Below are positions 13,046 to 22,800 of a stretch of DNA of 64,000 nucleotides, piece after piece. The stretch covers positions 33,283,771-33,347,770 of the forward strand of contig NW_027467782.1 in the NCBI RefSeq assembly GCF_004210375.1, in the 5' to 3' direction. A program made the position numbers and the translations under genes. Origin of the DNA: Tachypleus tridentatus (lineage: Eukaryota; Arthropoda; Merostomata; Xiphosura; Limulidae). The stretch's first letter is position 1. Every line of letters begins with the position of its first letter. The notes under the pieces are model-generated. The model was not told where the DNA came from and did not search any database. It worked only from the letters and a program-made list of their open reading frames with translations.

Positions 13046-13508
13046 TACCTGAAGAAATCCACAATGGTAAATATTATTCATCATGTAAGTAGACATTAAA
13101 ACAATTACTTTAAAGATATCCACAATGATATGTCCCATTCTCCATGTAATTAGACATTAAAACAATTACTTCAAAGATATCCACAATGATATGTACCATT
13201 CTCCATGCAATTAGACATTAAAACAATTACTTCAAAGATATCCACAATAATATGTACCATTCTCCATGTAATTAGACACTAAAACGATTACTTCAAAGAT
13301 ATCCACAGTGATATCTACCATTCTCCATGTAATTAAACATTAAAACAATTACTTCAAAGATATCCACAATGATATGTACCATTCTCCATGTAATTAGACA
13401 TTAAGACAATTACTTCAAAGATATCCACAATGATATGTACCATTCTCCATGTAATTAGACATTAAAACAATTACTTCAAAGATATCCACAATGATATGTA
13501 CCATTCTC
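13046..13508. repeat. 61 bp tandem array at the LINE 5' end
   Basis: Eight copies of a 61 bp unit containing AAGATATCCACAATGATATG, CCATTCTCCATGTAATTAGA and CATTAAAACAATTACTT. The first copy (about 13046-13107) is diverged and passes without a break into the LINE 5' end; the inner copies differ at only one to three bases. On the minus strand the array lies immediately upstream of the LINE 5' UTR. Confidence 0.9.
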
Positions 13509-14385
13509 CTCAGAACTTTTATATTTTTGCTTCTTCAGTTTATTTTGTCCCCATTTCTTTAAGACTTTTGTCAATATGATTGTTAATCCTTTGTTAGTTA
13601 CTTTCATTTAAACTCTTATTTCTTAATTCTGTAAGCATGAAATGCATCACTTTTCTTATAATGTGATAAAAACAGTTACGTGAGAACATTATATCTACCT
13701 TGGTACATACAATTTATCTTGTAAATAGAAATAAAATCAATTGCAATCACTTGAGACCATGGTGGAATCCACACTGGTATTAACTATTTCCTTATTAGTA
13801 GATATAAAAAATTACTGAAGAACATGATAACATGTATGGTGATTTATACTTTTATATAAATGGAGATTTAATATAATTACCTGAGAACGTGACTGTAACC
13901 ACCATTTTCCATGGAGGCTGCTGAGTTCTTACAATTTTACACTATGTGAGATAATCAAGGGTGGAACAAAATTTACCACATCAATCCAAAAAGTATTTTG
14001 AATATTTCCTAGAGACATGAATAATCTTTAAGTGACATGCCTCTTCACTTCTTCCAAATACATTTACATTACTAACATATTAAAAAAATATATATTGCAC
14101 TTGAATGTTGGAAATACATCTTTGCTAATTAAAGCATTTATTTTCTTATTGAGATACAAAAGTTTATTTATACTATGATTATACTTTAAAACTCAGGAAG
14201 GAAACTAAGTTTTCTCAAGAACTTTGCTATAATGTTGTGTATGATTATAACCAATGGCAAAAATCAAAATTAATTGAAAATTTATGTTACAAGATCTTCT
14301 ACATAACATCACATTCATGGTATGAACTTATTTTCATATGCTCTCAATGAACAGGTAGATTTAAACAGTTTGAATACATCTTTGG
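13509..14385. other. Noncoding, ATR intron
   Basis: AT-rich DNA between the LINE-associated array and the LTR retrotransposon. No exon, element or clear repeat was recognised. Confidence 0.5.
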
Positions 14386-14942
14386 TGTTAAATTAACTTA
14401 TTTTTTGTGGAGATGGTTTACCACAGGTTTGTTACATAGCTGTGCATGTATCATACTTTGATTAAATTGTTGTGAATTGGCACTTGTTGTATATTGCTGA
14501 ATCATGTCAGTAGAACCTTCCAAGATTTTCACACTATCACAAATTATTGCATCATAATATCCCATGAAGACCATTGTGTAAAGCAACTGAGGCCTCTTTC
14601 AGACAACAAATATGCATCCAAAATGCACTTTGAGTTGGTCACTTAGATATATCTAGACAGTCTGAGTGGGAGTTTAGCCATAAAGAGTGTATTCTGGCTA
14701 TTTCTGAAGTGAAATTATCACAGACTGTATTGTAACAACAAAGTAAAAATTATATAATATGAACAAGTTTGTGTGAGCTTTAAGAAAAGGAGACAACAAT
14801 TTAAAGATTTGGATACAACTGTAATAGCCAACAGTGTAATGAACATTTGAATATATGTTTGACTTGCTTTAATTTACTATTATTTAAAAAAAAGTGAACT
14901 CTATGCTGTTTCTTCACTGTTGAAATGCCAACAAGTCAGACA
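14386..14942 (+). repeat. 5' LTR of the Gmr1-like element
   Basis: It starts TGTTAAATTA and ends AGACA. It aligns along its length with 18518-19088: shared blocks include GTTTAGCCATAAA, GAAATTATCACA, TATTGTAACAACA, AGATTTGGATACAACTGT (AGATACAACTGT in the 3' copy) and CTATGCTGTTT. The two LTRs differ at many sites and by indels, so the insertion is old. The exact outer edges are inferred from the alignment. Confidence 0.72.
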
Positions 14943-15082
14943 CTTACTGTAAAGCATAGGCCTATAAATTCACAGCTGAAGCAATAGAATAAATATTGTA
15001 GAGGCCACATATACACCATTTTAACTGGCTTTGATAAGTGGATGGTGAAGGGCAAATAACTTAGCCTTAAAGATGGTGATAT

Positions 15083-15930
15083 ATGAGAGTTTGTTACACA
15101 ACAACAAGACATAAAGAGAGAAACAAACAACAAAAAAGAAGAGAAGAAAAAAAAAAGGCTGAAAAAAGAAATGAAAAACTGGAAACTGAGAGAGAGGAGA
15201 GACTAAAAAACAAAGAGAATATAACAGTACAACTTGAAGTCACTAAGTTTAACAAGCAAATTGAAGGATCATTAACAATGGGCTGACAGAACTTGATGAA
15301 TAGAAAGACAACATGAATGATCTAATGAGAAGTGAAACATTCACCCCTCAAGGTCAAAACTGGGACAAAAACAATTTGACATTTTGGCTTAGTTTCCTTT
15401 TCACAGTAAAAGGACTACAAGTGTATGTAGGTGTAATATCAGAAGATGCCATGGACTAGAATATGTTAAAAATTGCCTTGCTGAAATGCAATGAAATTAC
15501 ATAGGATGGTTTTTGTTAGAATTTAGAAAAGGCAAAGTTGACACTAGAGAAACTATATTTCAGTTTGTGGCATGTCTACAGCAATATTTCACAAGGTGAA
15601 TTTACATGGCCAAGTGTGAAGATAGTTTTGAAGGACTGGTAATCCTACTAACAGATGAATAATTCATTATCATGTACTCCACTTACATGTCATTTTTTGT
15701 ACCAGAAAGAGCACCAAATGACATGATAAAGATGATCAAGCTGGCAAAATAGTATGTGGAAGCCCATGGGTAGAACATAACAGGCAAATCCAATCATAAC
15801 CATTCAAAGCCAAGAAGAGGGATTACAAGCAGGATGCCACCACAGGTGACAAGAAGTCGTCAGACAAATGGGAGATACTACACTTGTTAGAAAATGAGAC
15901 ATATTGTGATATGATTGCAAGTTTGCAACC
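15083..15930 (+). pseudogene. Gag-like region of the Gmr1-like element
   Basis: Starts with a highly charged stretch (RNKQQKRREEKKKAEKRNEK, about 15113-15175) predicted to be coiled coil. A decayed Gag segment follows, recognisable at about 15350-15770 by pieces such as TFWLSFLFTV, KGLQVYVGVISEDAMD and ERAPNDMIKMIKLA. A degraded CCHC zinc knuckle follows near 15870-15930 (YTC..KMRHI....). Gag packages element RNA. Several stops and frameshifts. Confidence 0.6.
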
Positions 15931-16085
15931 AACAAGAATCTCAAATCAAGCAGTTAGAGTTACCTACAAAGATGGTGCTAGTAAGATACTAGAGAAGAAT
16001 GATTGTCAATGTTGCCAGAAATCACATAAAATAATTCATGATTAAACAGTACTTGAATGACAGTCAGTTCAAATTAACAAACGGA

Positions 16086-17640
16086 TCAATCACAACTTAT
16101 CAGTAGGTGAACACTATGTTTGGCAACAAGAACATGACAGTGAAATGAAACACTGGGAGAAGAAGTGAGAATTACTCTAGTATCAAATGACCAGATAATG
16201 GCAAAAGTACATATATGTGTGCTGACTGATGGGACAGTGAGAAAGTTTCCTATAGTAACAATAAAGGGGAAACTCCATACTATGTGGGAGACCTTGAGAC
16301 AACACATAAGAAAGCACCCATCTATGACATGGTAATCAGCAATATACCTGACAACAGAAATTTGAAGGAACCAGACAGAAAGGAGACTGATGAAGTATCT
16401 GCAGTCACCACAAGAATTCAAAAAAATAAAAGCAAACAAAACATCAACCCTCTGCAAATCTCAAAAAAGTGACATTGTGTATGTATGTCTATGGGAATTG
16501 AAGGAAGCACAGAAGAAAGACCCTTCAATGATGAAACTTTGAAACAATGTCTAAGAGACAATTGAGCACAAAAATGAGGAAAAAAAGGATATACAGAACA
16601 GAGAATCAGAAGAAAGTGCTGTATCAGATCTATCAAAGCACTTCTACCAGAAGTTAAACAGATCATTGTACCAACAAAGCACTAGACTCAAGTAATGAAG
16701 AAGTTGGCCAACAAGTAACTTTTGAAATGACACCAAGGAATAAAGAAGATGGCATACAAAATAAAGGGACTCTACCTAGAATGAATGTAGCCATAGAGCC
16801 ATGAGATGAAATGTCTCTTATAGGAGTGCTATCCAACACAGTTGCCATGGACTTGATTGGACAACTAACACCTGACATGAGCAATATGTATGTGATGATA
16901 GTAGCTATGTAACACTTTACCCAGAAGCCATAGCACTACCAAAGACAGAGAAACTCGCAGAAACCTTCCTTATAGGTGTTCTGCAGAGAAGGGTTTTAAA
17001 AAGAAGTCTCAAGTGACAGAGGGACCTAGTTTACCTCAAAATTGATTCAAGAGGTGTGCAGACTCATCAGCACTAAGCAGCTCTTTGCAAGACAGTTGAT
17101 GACGTCCTAAAGAGCATGATGAAAATGTTCAAGAAAAGACCACGTGACCAGGACAAGTACCTCCAGGCAGTAGTATTTGCTTATTAATAATTCTCGTATG
17201 TAAATATAAGATTTTCAGTATTCATGTTACTGCATGGAAGAGCAGTATGAGGTCCAATGCGGATACTGTGAAAACTGTTCACAGAAGAAGAAGAGTCAGA
17301 AGTGATGCGCATATACCAATATGTGTTAGACCTAAGAAACCAACTGTAGAAGACTTGTCAACTCACTCAAACAAGTTTGTATGCAGCCGATGTCAGACAG
17401 AAATGCTTCTATGATAAGAAGTCCAAGGATTAACATTTCAGAAAGAAGGTTTCTGTTCCTTAAAGACACAACAAACTCATCTGAAGGTTAGTAATTTTCA
17501 CACACAAAAAAAATGAAAATCTGAGACCACTGGGTGTAGATGACATGTACAAAAGTGTCAACATCAATGAAGAAATTAATGACAAATTGAAGAAAGAAGT
17601 AGCAGTGTGCACCTGTCTCCACAGACAGATAAAGCCAGAC
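16086..17640 (+). pseudogene. Protease/spacer and integrase of the Gmr1-like element
   Basis: A spacer after the protease region contains APIYDMVISNIPDNRNLKEP (about 16314-16373), typical of the segment before integrase. The integrase core follows: NTVAMDLIGQLTPDMSNMYV (first catalytic Asp near 16850), SDRGT plus FTSKLIQEVCRLISTKQLFA (second Asp near 17015), KRPRDQDKYLQAVVFAY and a FSVFMLLHGRAV-like block (about 17130-17250). A GPY/F-like end (VDDMYKSVNINEEINDKLKK) follows at about 17535-17595. It inserts cDNA into the host genome. The frame is broken many times. Confidence 0.7.
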
Positions 17641-17689
17641 AGACTGTGACCATGACCAAGAACTCAGTCAAAGTGAAGCCCTACCAAAT

Positions 17690-18240
17690 GTTCTACATAA
17701 TAAAAGCCTGATTAAGCTAAAAGTTAAAGTAATGTTAGAAGCTGGAATAACTGGGCCTTTGAATTAAGTTTACTGTTCACTGGTGGTAATCATGAAGACC
17801 ATGAATGTCTCACAACCATCTGTACAGATTTCCAGAAAATAAACTTTATGACAGAATTTGGCTCCAAACCTATGGGCAACCCAGATGCTATTGCAGTGAA
17901 AATAAATGGGCCCAAGTTCTTCACTAAGGTCAATCTCAGAAAAGTGTATTGGCAAAGTTTCAAGAGAAGACAGCCTTTTTGACACCTGATGAATGGTACC
18001 AATTCAAGAAAGATGCCATCTGGATTAATCAATTCAGCAGCAGCATTCAACTTCTTGATGAGAAAATGTTGAAAAAACCCACCAACATTGTGTACGATGT
18101 AACCATCTGAAGAAACTCAGGGATCTGTTCAGAAAGACACTGAGCAGTGAGATCTGTGACTCAAGAAGTGTTTGGCCACCATACTGACATTTGGAACTTC
18201 TTCAACAGTCTGTATGGAAGGAGTTCATCATCCAAATGAA
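17690..18240 (+). pseudogene. Reverse transcriptase fragment of the Gmr1-like element
   Basis: After the integrase, the plus strand reads TICTDFQKINFMTEFGSKPM, GNPDAIAVKINGPKFFTKVN and SGLINSAAAFNFLMRKC. These are the fingers/palm blocks of a Ty3/Gypsy RT, corresponding to the usual LCIDFRKLN, FTKLDL and PFGL.NAPATF motifs. The YVDD catalytic box that should follow is deleted or unreadable near 18090. A short MEGVHHPNE-like piece remains at about 18213-18240. No RNase H was found before the 3' LTR. Confidence 0.72.
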
Positions 18241-18517
18241 TCATCAACCACTTGACTTATAAAACTGAATGTGCAATAATCATGAGTTAGGTATTGTACC
18301 CCAAGAACTTCTGGTCCCACACTGAATCCAACAAGAGGACTGCAAATGTTGGTGCAAGACTGTATGAGTAGATTTTTTGGATGAACTGGAAACAGTCTTT
18401 GTATATAGTACAAAAAAATAATTGTAAACACGTTTCTTAAAGAGAAGCTTATTGTTATATCCACACAAGTGTTTAAGTTTAATGTAAGTGTTATTACTTA
18501 AGTAGTATAAGAGAGAG

Positions 18518-19088
18518 TGTTCAATTTAGTTATTTTTAGTAGCAGTAGTTTATAATTACTTTTCTGTGTACGAATCACAGACTGTGATTTATACTTGCTG
18601 TACTATTGCATTATTTTATTAGAAACTTCTAAATTTTTCTCATTGTTTTGATTGAATATTATTTTATCACAATAACTCATAATGTGAAGAATGTTTAAGA
18701 CCTCTGTGAGGTTATAAATGTGTGTCAAAAATGTAGTTTGGGTTAGTTTGATTGAACAGATAGATCTAGCCTGTGTGATTGTGAGTTTAGCCATAAAAAG
18801 CATATATTGGTGATTTCTAACTTGAAATTATCACAAACTATATTGTAACAACATAGAAGACAAGAATTAATTTGTTTTGTGAATTGGATTCTAAAGTAAC
18901 TGGACCAAGCTATGTGGATTTTGATGAAAAGAAGACAAGTATTTAATGCTCTAGATACAACTGTGCTAGCAAATAATGAAAAAAAACATTTGTTTATACA
19001 TTTTAATTGTTTTAATACATTATTACCTGAAACAAGAGAACTGTATGCTGTTTGTTTGTTATTGAAACTTGTTGCCAAGTCCCACACA
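18518..19088 (+). repeat. 3' LTR of the Gmr1-like element
   Basis: It starts TGTTCAATTT right after the purine tract and ends near CCCACACA, where it meets an (AT)n run. It pairs with 14386-14942. Its length of about 570 bp is close to the 557 bp of the 5' copy. Confidence 0.72.
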
Positions 19089-19108
19089 CCAACTACAAGG
19101 AATCCAGC

Positions 19109-19109
<1 letters not shown>

Positions 19110-19153
<44 letters not shown>
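19110..19153. repeat. (AT)n microsatellite
   Basis: About 22 perfect AT dinucleotides immediately 3' of the LTR retrotransposon. Confidence 0.97.
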
Positions 19154-19157
<4 letters not shown>

Positions 19158-19184
19158 AAACTAAAACACCCTGACAACAAACAA

Positions 19185-19400
19185 GGTAAACAGATGCAAA
19201 TCTCTATGTCACCTGTTCCAAATAAATAGCTAGATTTAAAATAAAAGCCACACCTATGATAAACAAATGCACATACTTATTTTAATCTGTTTCAAATAAA
19301 TAGCTAAATTTAAACTAAGAACTATTACTATGATACAGATACACATACTTATTTTCATCCCTTTCAAATAAATGACTAGATTTCAACTATATACAACAAC
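19185..19400. repeat. Imperfect tandem repeat, about 75 bp unit
   Basis: Three copies of a unit with TTTCAAATAAATAGCTAGATTT (varied) followed by ACACATACTTATTTT. Copies diverge by small changes. No coding content. Confidence 0.7.
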
Positions 19401-19817
19401 TACAATAAGTAGATGTACATAGTTCTTTAAAGGGAGCCATTTTCTTTTCCCATGATGTAGATTTAGTTTGAATATTCATACAGTGTAGATAATATATATA
19501 CATACATACAATAACAATTACAAAATATGATACTTTTGTTGATATTATATTTTCTTGACTAATAAGTACTAGTAAAAAAAGACGATTTGTTTTTAAAATT
19601 ACAAAATAGTTTTCCACTACAGTTTATGGAATCAATGAAATGGACAATCTTAGCTCAACTTTTACTATGTAAGAGAACTCATAATTTTTCAAACTGTGTG
19701 ACTTAAAAAGGACATGAACTCAAGTGTTCTTGTTTTAATATATATTATTTATTATTTGAATGTTTACTCACACAATAATATTCCAAACATAACTCATAAA
19801 CAACTTGATATATCTTA

Positions 19818-21111
19818 TATACGAGTTCTGATCAAAAAGATTTCTTCTGTTACAGGTGCCAGTAGAGGCAGTAAGCTTTACTGAGGTGTGTACAAAGTAC
19901 AAATAGTGATCTACCTCACGGATAAACCACTTATCCAGACCTTATACCCGTGTTCAAAGACAGAAGCATCTCTTGCTTCTGTTGAAATATAAATGGACAG
20001 AAAATAAAAGCAACATGTTTGCATCAAATTTTTATGAAAAATGGTACAGTAGGAACAGAAATCATTGAAATGTTAAGAACTGCTTTTAATTATGATTGCT
20101 TAAGTAAAACTGTTGTTTATCAGTGGATAAAACACTTCCAAGATGTCCAGAAATCAGTCAAAGATGACGACCATTCTGGGCAATCACCGACATCATCCAC
20201 TGATGAAATGGTTGCTGAGATGAAAGAAAATAGTCAAAGTCATCAAAGATTAACTATTCATGAAATTGCTGACAAACTGAACATTTCCTTTGCATTATGT
20301 CATGTGATTTTAGCTGAAAAACTCTGCATGTGTCAAGTGTCTGCAAATTTTTTTCCTAGGCTGTTGATGGATGACCAAAAGTTTCACCATCAACAAGTGT
20401 GTGAGGATCTGAAAAGAAGGCTAGAAATTGATCCAAATTTCATCAACATCATTATTACTGGTGATTGAGTCATGGGTACACAGTTATGACCCTGAAACGA
20501 AATTTCAGTCACCCCAGTGGAAATCTCCATCATCACCACTTCCAAAAAAACATGACAGTCTTGATCAAATGTAAAGACAATGTTGATCGTGTTTTTTGAT
20601 GTTCAAGGTATTGTTCATCATGAATGCGTGCCTAATGGCCAGACAGTTAACCAAGCATTTTATAAAAAAGGTCCTAATTTGCTTGAGGGAAGAAATTAGA
20701 AGAAACTGCTGCGAGCTGTGGAAAATGATTATTGGTTTCTCTGTCACGACAATGCACCTTCACATAGTGCTGTATCTGTTCAAGAACGTTTGGCAGAAAG
20801 AAACATTCCTGTGATACCACACCCCCTGTAATCTCCCAATCTTGCCACATGTGATTTTGTTCTGTTCCCAAAAATCAAATTTAAGTTGAAAGGAAGGTGA
20901 TTTGATGACATTCCAACCATCCACAATTGTGTGAAAGCAGAACTTAGTCACACAAAAGTTGAAGGCTTTCGAAAATGGCAGGAACATCAGGACAAGTGTG
21001 TATTAGCTGGAGGGGATTACTTTGAACGGGATATAATATAATACTGATGTATGTACATTGTTCTGTGCAATAAAAGTGAAGTCTTAGAACTTTTTGACCA
21101 TACATCATATA
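19818..21111 (+). mobile_element. mariner DNA transposon, complete ends, inactive
   Basis: A 1.29 kb element, the normal mariner length. Its terminal inverted repeats begin TATACGAGTTCTGATCAAAA on the left and, on the opposite strand of the right end, TATATGATGTATGGTCAAAA. Both ends carry TA, the mariner target. Between them lies one transposase gene on the plus strand. It is inside the ATR intron, antisense to ATR. Confidence 0.88.
19993..21041 (+). pseudogene. mariner transposase, D,D34D, frameshifted
   Basis: Likely original start ATG at 19993. The N-terminal helix-turn-helix DNA-binding half reads MLRTAFNYDC, YQWIKHFQDVQKSVKDDDHS and RLLMDDQKFHHQQVCEDLKR. The catalytic half shows IITGD (first Asp at 20463-20465), CHDNAPSHS (second Asp 20748-20750) and ATCDFVLFPK (third Asp 20853-20855). 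The last two Asp are separated by exactly 34 residues, the D,D34D signature. Defects: a stop after four codons, a frame change soon after, an extra T right after the first Asp at about 20466, and stops farther on. It cuts and pastes the element at TA sites; this copy cannot. Confidence 0.85.
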
Positions 21112-21848
21112 TTGCAAATAGTGGTCTCTGTTCAATCATTTGCCTGTCTCCAGTTTGAAAAGTTGCACAAAGAAACAAAACTCAACATTTAATTTTGAAA
21201 TTACAGAAGAACAGACATGGATAATGTTGATGCCAAATTTTATTTCACAAACAGGATATTCTACATTAAATGTTAGAAAGTAATCATACTGTCATTCAAA
21301 TTTCAAAATGTAACATAACTTAAAGAATAAAAAATGTACATTTACCATATGTTATTGCTGAGCACCACTTAGGATGACTAAAATGCTCAACAATTACTTT
21401 TGCAATGTGTGGTACAAATATGTTAGAGGCTTGACACTGAGTGAAACCAAGAGTGCAACACAATAAACATTTTCTTAAAGTCTACAATATAATTTAAATT
21501 GAAAGATCCAATGGGTCATTTAGGTTGGGGCTAGAAGGGGCTCAGCCCTAGGGCTTATGGTCTTAATGGAGGCCCATTGTAGGACCCTCAAAGATTATTA
21601 GCCACTAAGCACATACAACCTTTAATCCACCACTGGAAAGATCAACACAAATGTTCCTATTATTTGAGATAAGTATGTTTGTTTGTTGTAAATAAGCTAA
21701 CTTTAAAATTTACTTTCTTAATTAGTAATTTTTACAATTACTAATTAAGAAACAAGGGCACTTGGCAAAAAAGTGTCATCCATAAGTTACTACATATTAA
21801 ACTTGTTATATAAATGACTATATATTAGTTATTAAAAGTTTCTCATAC
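21112..21848. other. Noncoding, ATR intron
   Basis: Mostly unique AT-rich DNA. A less AT-rich stretch at about 21515-21620 (containing GGCTAGAAGGGGCTCAGCCC) resembles part of a dispersed element but I cannot name it. Confidence 0.4.
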
Positions 21849-21908
21849 CTTTTCTTCAACAGAAAGAGTAATTTTTCCAACTGCAACTTCCCAGTTATCA
21901 AAAGAAAT
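21849..21908 (-). CDS. ATR: ATR kinase exon, FAT region
   Basis: A 60 bp minus-strand exon encoding exactly 20 codons, ISFDNWEVAVGKITLSVEEK. The acceptor is AATTTGTAGCAG (just above 21908) and the donor AAG/GTATGAG. It is phase 0 at both ends, matching the phase-0 end of the exon at 26132-26222. Its sequence falls where vertebrate ATR has the TTWSVRLGQLLLSAKK segment, directly after the AAWKLSQWD block. The 4.2 kb intron upstream holds the 31 bp array; the intron downstream holds the LINE, LTR element and mariner. Confidence 0.75.
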
Positions 21909-22800
21909 CTGCTACAAATTTGATAAATAAAAAATGGAGTTACAAAACTGTACTAAGGTACAGGTAACATGGAACAATTAGCAGGCAAAAATATACACAT
22001 TCTTAGAATGAACTTCATTTATTACCTTTTAACTGAAACTATATTGACTATTAAAATACACATAGCTGCACCAATTATTAATCTTTTGTATTTTCTCCCT
22101 TGTTTATAATTCCTTAAAGTGTTCTGCAGAATCAAGCAATTTTCACTTTTTCAAAGTTAAATGTAAAATAATAAAAAATAAACTTTTCTAGAAAGTTTAT
22201 CATTGAACCACTGTCCTTTTTAGTTGGGAAATTACAGCTCCACAATGATTTACAGATACCAATCAAGAAAGAGACTACCTAAATGGCACCTAAAGATACA
22301 GTTATGGTTGGACCTTTGTTAAAGAGTCACTATTAAGATAACTGATCACCAACTTGTTTCATAGTTCCTCATGTTAAATAAACATCTGGTACCACTGGAA
22401 TCTGTGGTAATTAACCTGAACAGAAAATAGAGAGAGAAGACAAAGAGGGAATCAGAAAAATTTTGTCAGCAGTTATTTAAAATGTAAGCAGTGATCTGTC
22501 AACACACTCACAAATGGTCCCTATATTAAACAGAGAGACAACTGGGTACTTACTGTCTTGCAAAACAACACATTCTTCTTGTGAAACTTAAAAAGTCTTA
22601 TACAAGAAGTTCAAGAACAGAGATGGAAGCCACACAACAAGCTGTTTTCTAGATTATGGAAAACAAGGAACTGCAAATAGAAAGTTCCATGACATAATAT
22701 CTGATAATAATTTCCAGGCAGTACTGTATAAAGTTAAAATTTTCCAACACCATAAATGTACTTGCAATAAAAACTTAGATCCTCTCACATAACAATTTTT
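21909..22800. other. Noncoding, ATR intron
   Basis: AT-rich intron sequence; no element recognised. Confidence 0.4.

Larger units (their letters stand above)
7690..13050 (-). mobile_element. Non-LTR retrotransposon (LINE), I/Jockey-like, near full length, dead
   Basis: About 5.4 kb on the minus strand with the full LINE order: GC-richer 5' UTR (12640-13050), ORF1 with CCHC zinc knuckles, then ORF2 with endonuclease, reverse transcriptase, RNase H and a C-terminal zinc-finger-like tail, then a 3' UTR ending in short AATTAT-type repeats near 7690. Both reading frames are broken many times, so it is inactive. It lies in the same orientation as the host ATR transcript, inside an intron. A second, 5'-truncated copy is at 50283-52215. 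Presence of RNase H argues for the I/LOA/R1 side of the LINE tree; exact clade not determined. Confidence 0.85.
14386..19088 (+). mobile_element. LTR retrotransposon, Ty3/Gypsy, Gmr1-like domain order, dead
   Basis: About 4.7 kb between two diverged LTRs (14386-14942 and 18518-19088). The 3' LTR is preceded by a purine tract (AAGAGAGAG, 18509-18517), a plausible polypurine tract. Internal order on the plus strand is coiled-coil/Gag, zinc knuckle, protease/spacer, integrase, then reverse transcriptase. Integrase before reverse transcriptase is the Gmr1-clade arrangement, unlike ordinary Ty3/Gypsy elements. RNase H and the end of the RT are missing, since only about 450 bp separate the RT palm from the 3' LTR. 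No primer-binding site or target-site duplication could be recognised. It sits antisense to ATR in the same intron as the LINE. Confidence 0.78.

Noticed and set aside
12655-13099. Open frames on both strands in the GC-richer segment
   Set aside because: This is the LINE 5' UTR/array junction; no domain and no shared frame with ORF1.
14386-19088. Endogenous retrovirus with an envelope gene
   Set aside because: No envelope-like open frame, signal peptide or membrane segment follows the RT; only about 450 bp remain before the 3' LTR.
18743-19229. Open frames of 145 and 105 codons on opposite strands
   Set aside because: They overlap the 3' LTR and the (AT)n run; the IYIYIY stretches are translated microsatellite.
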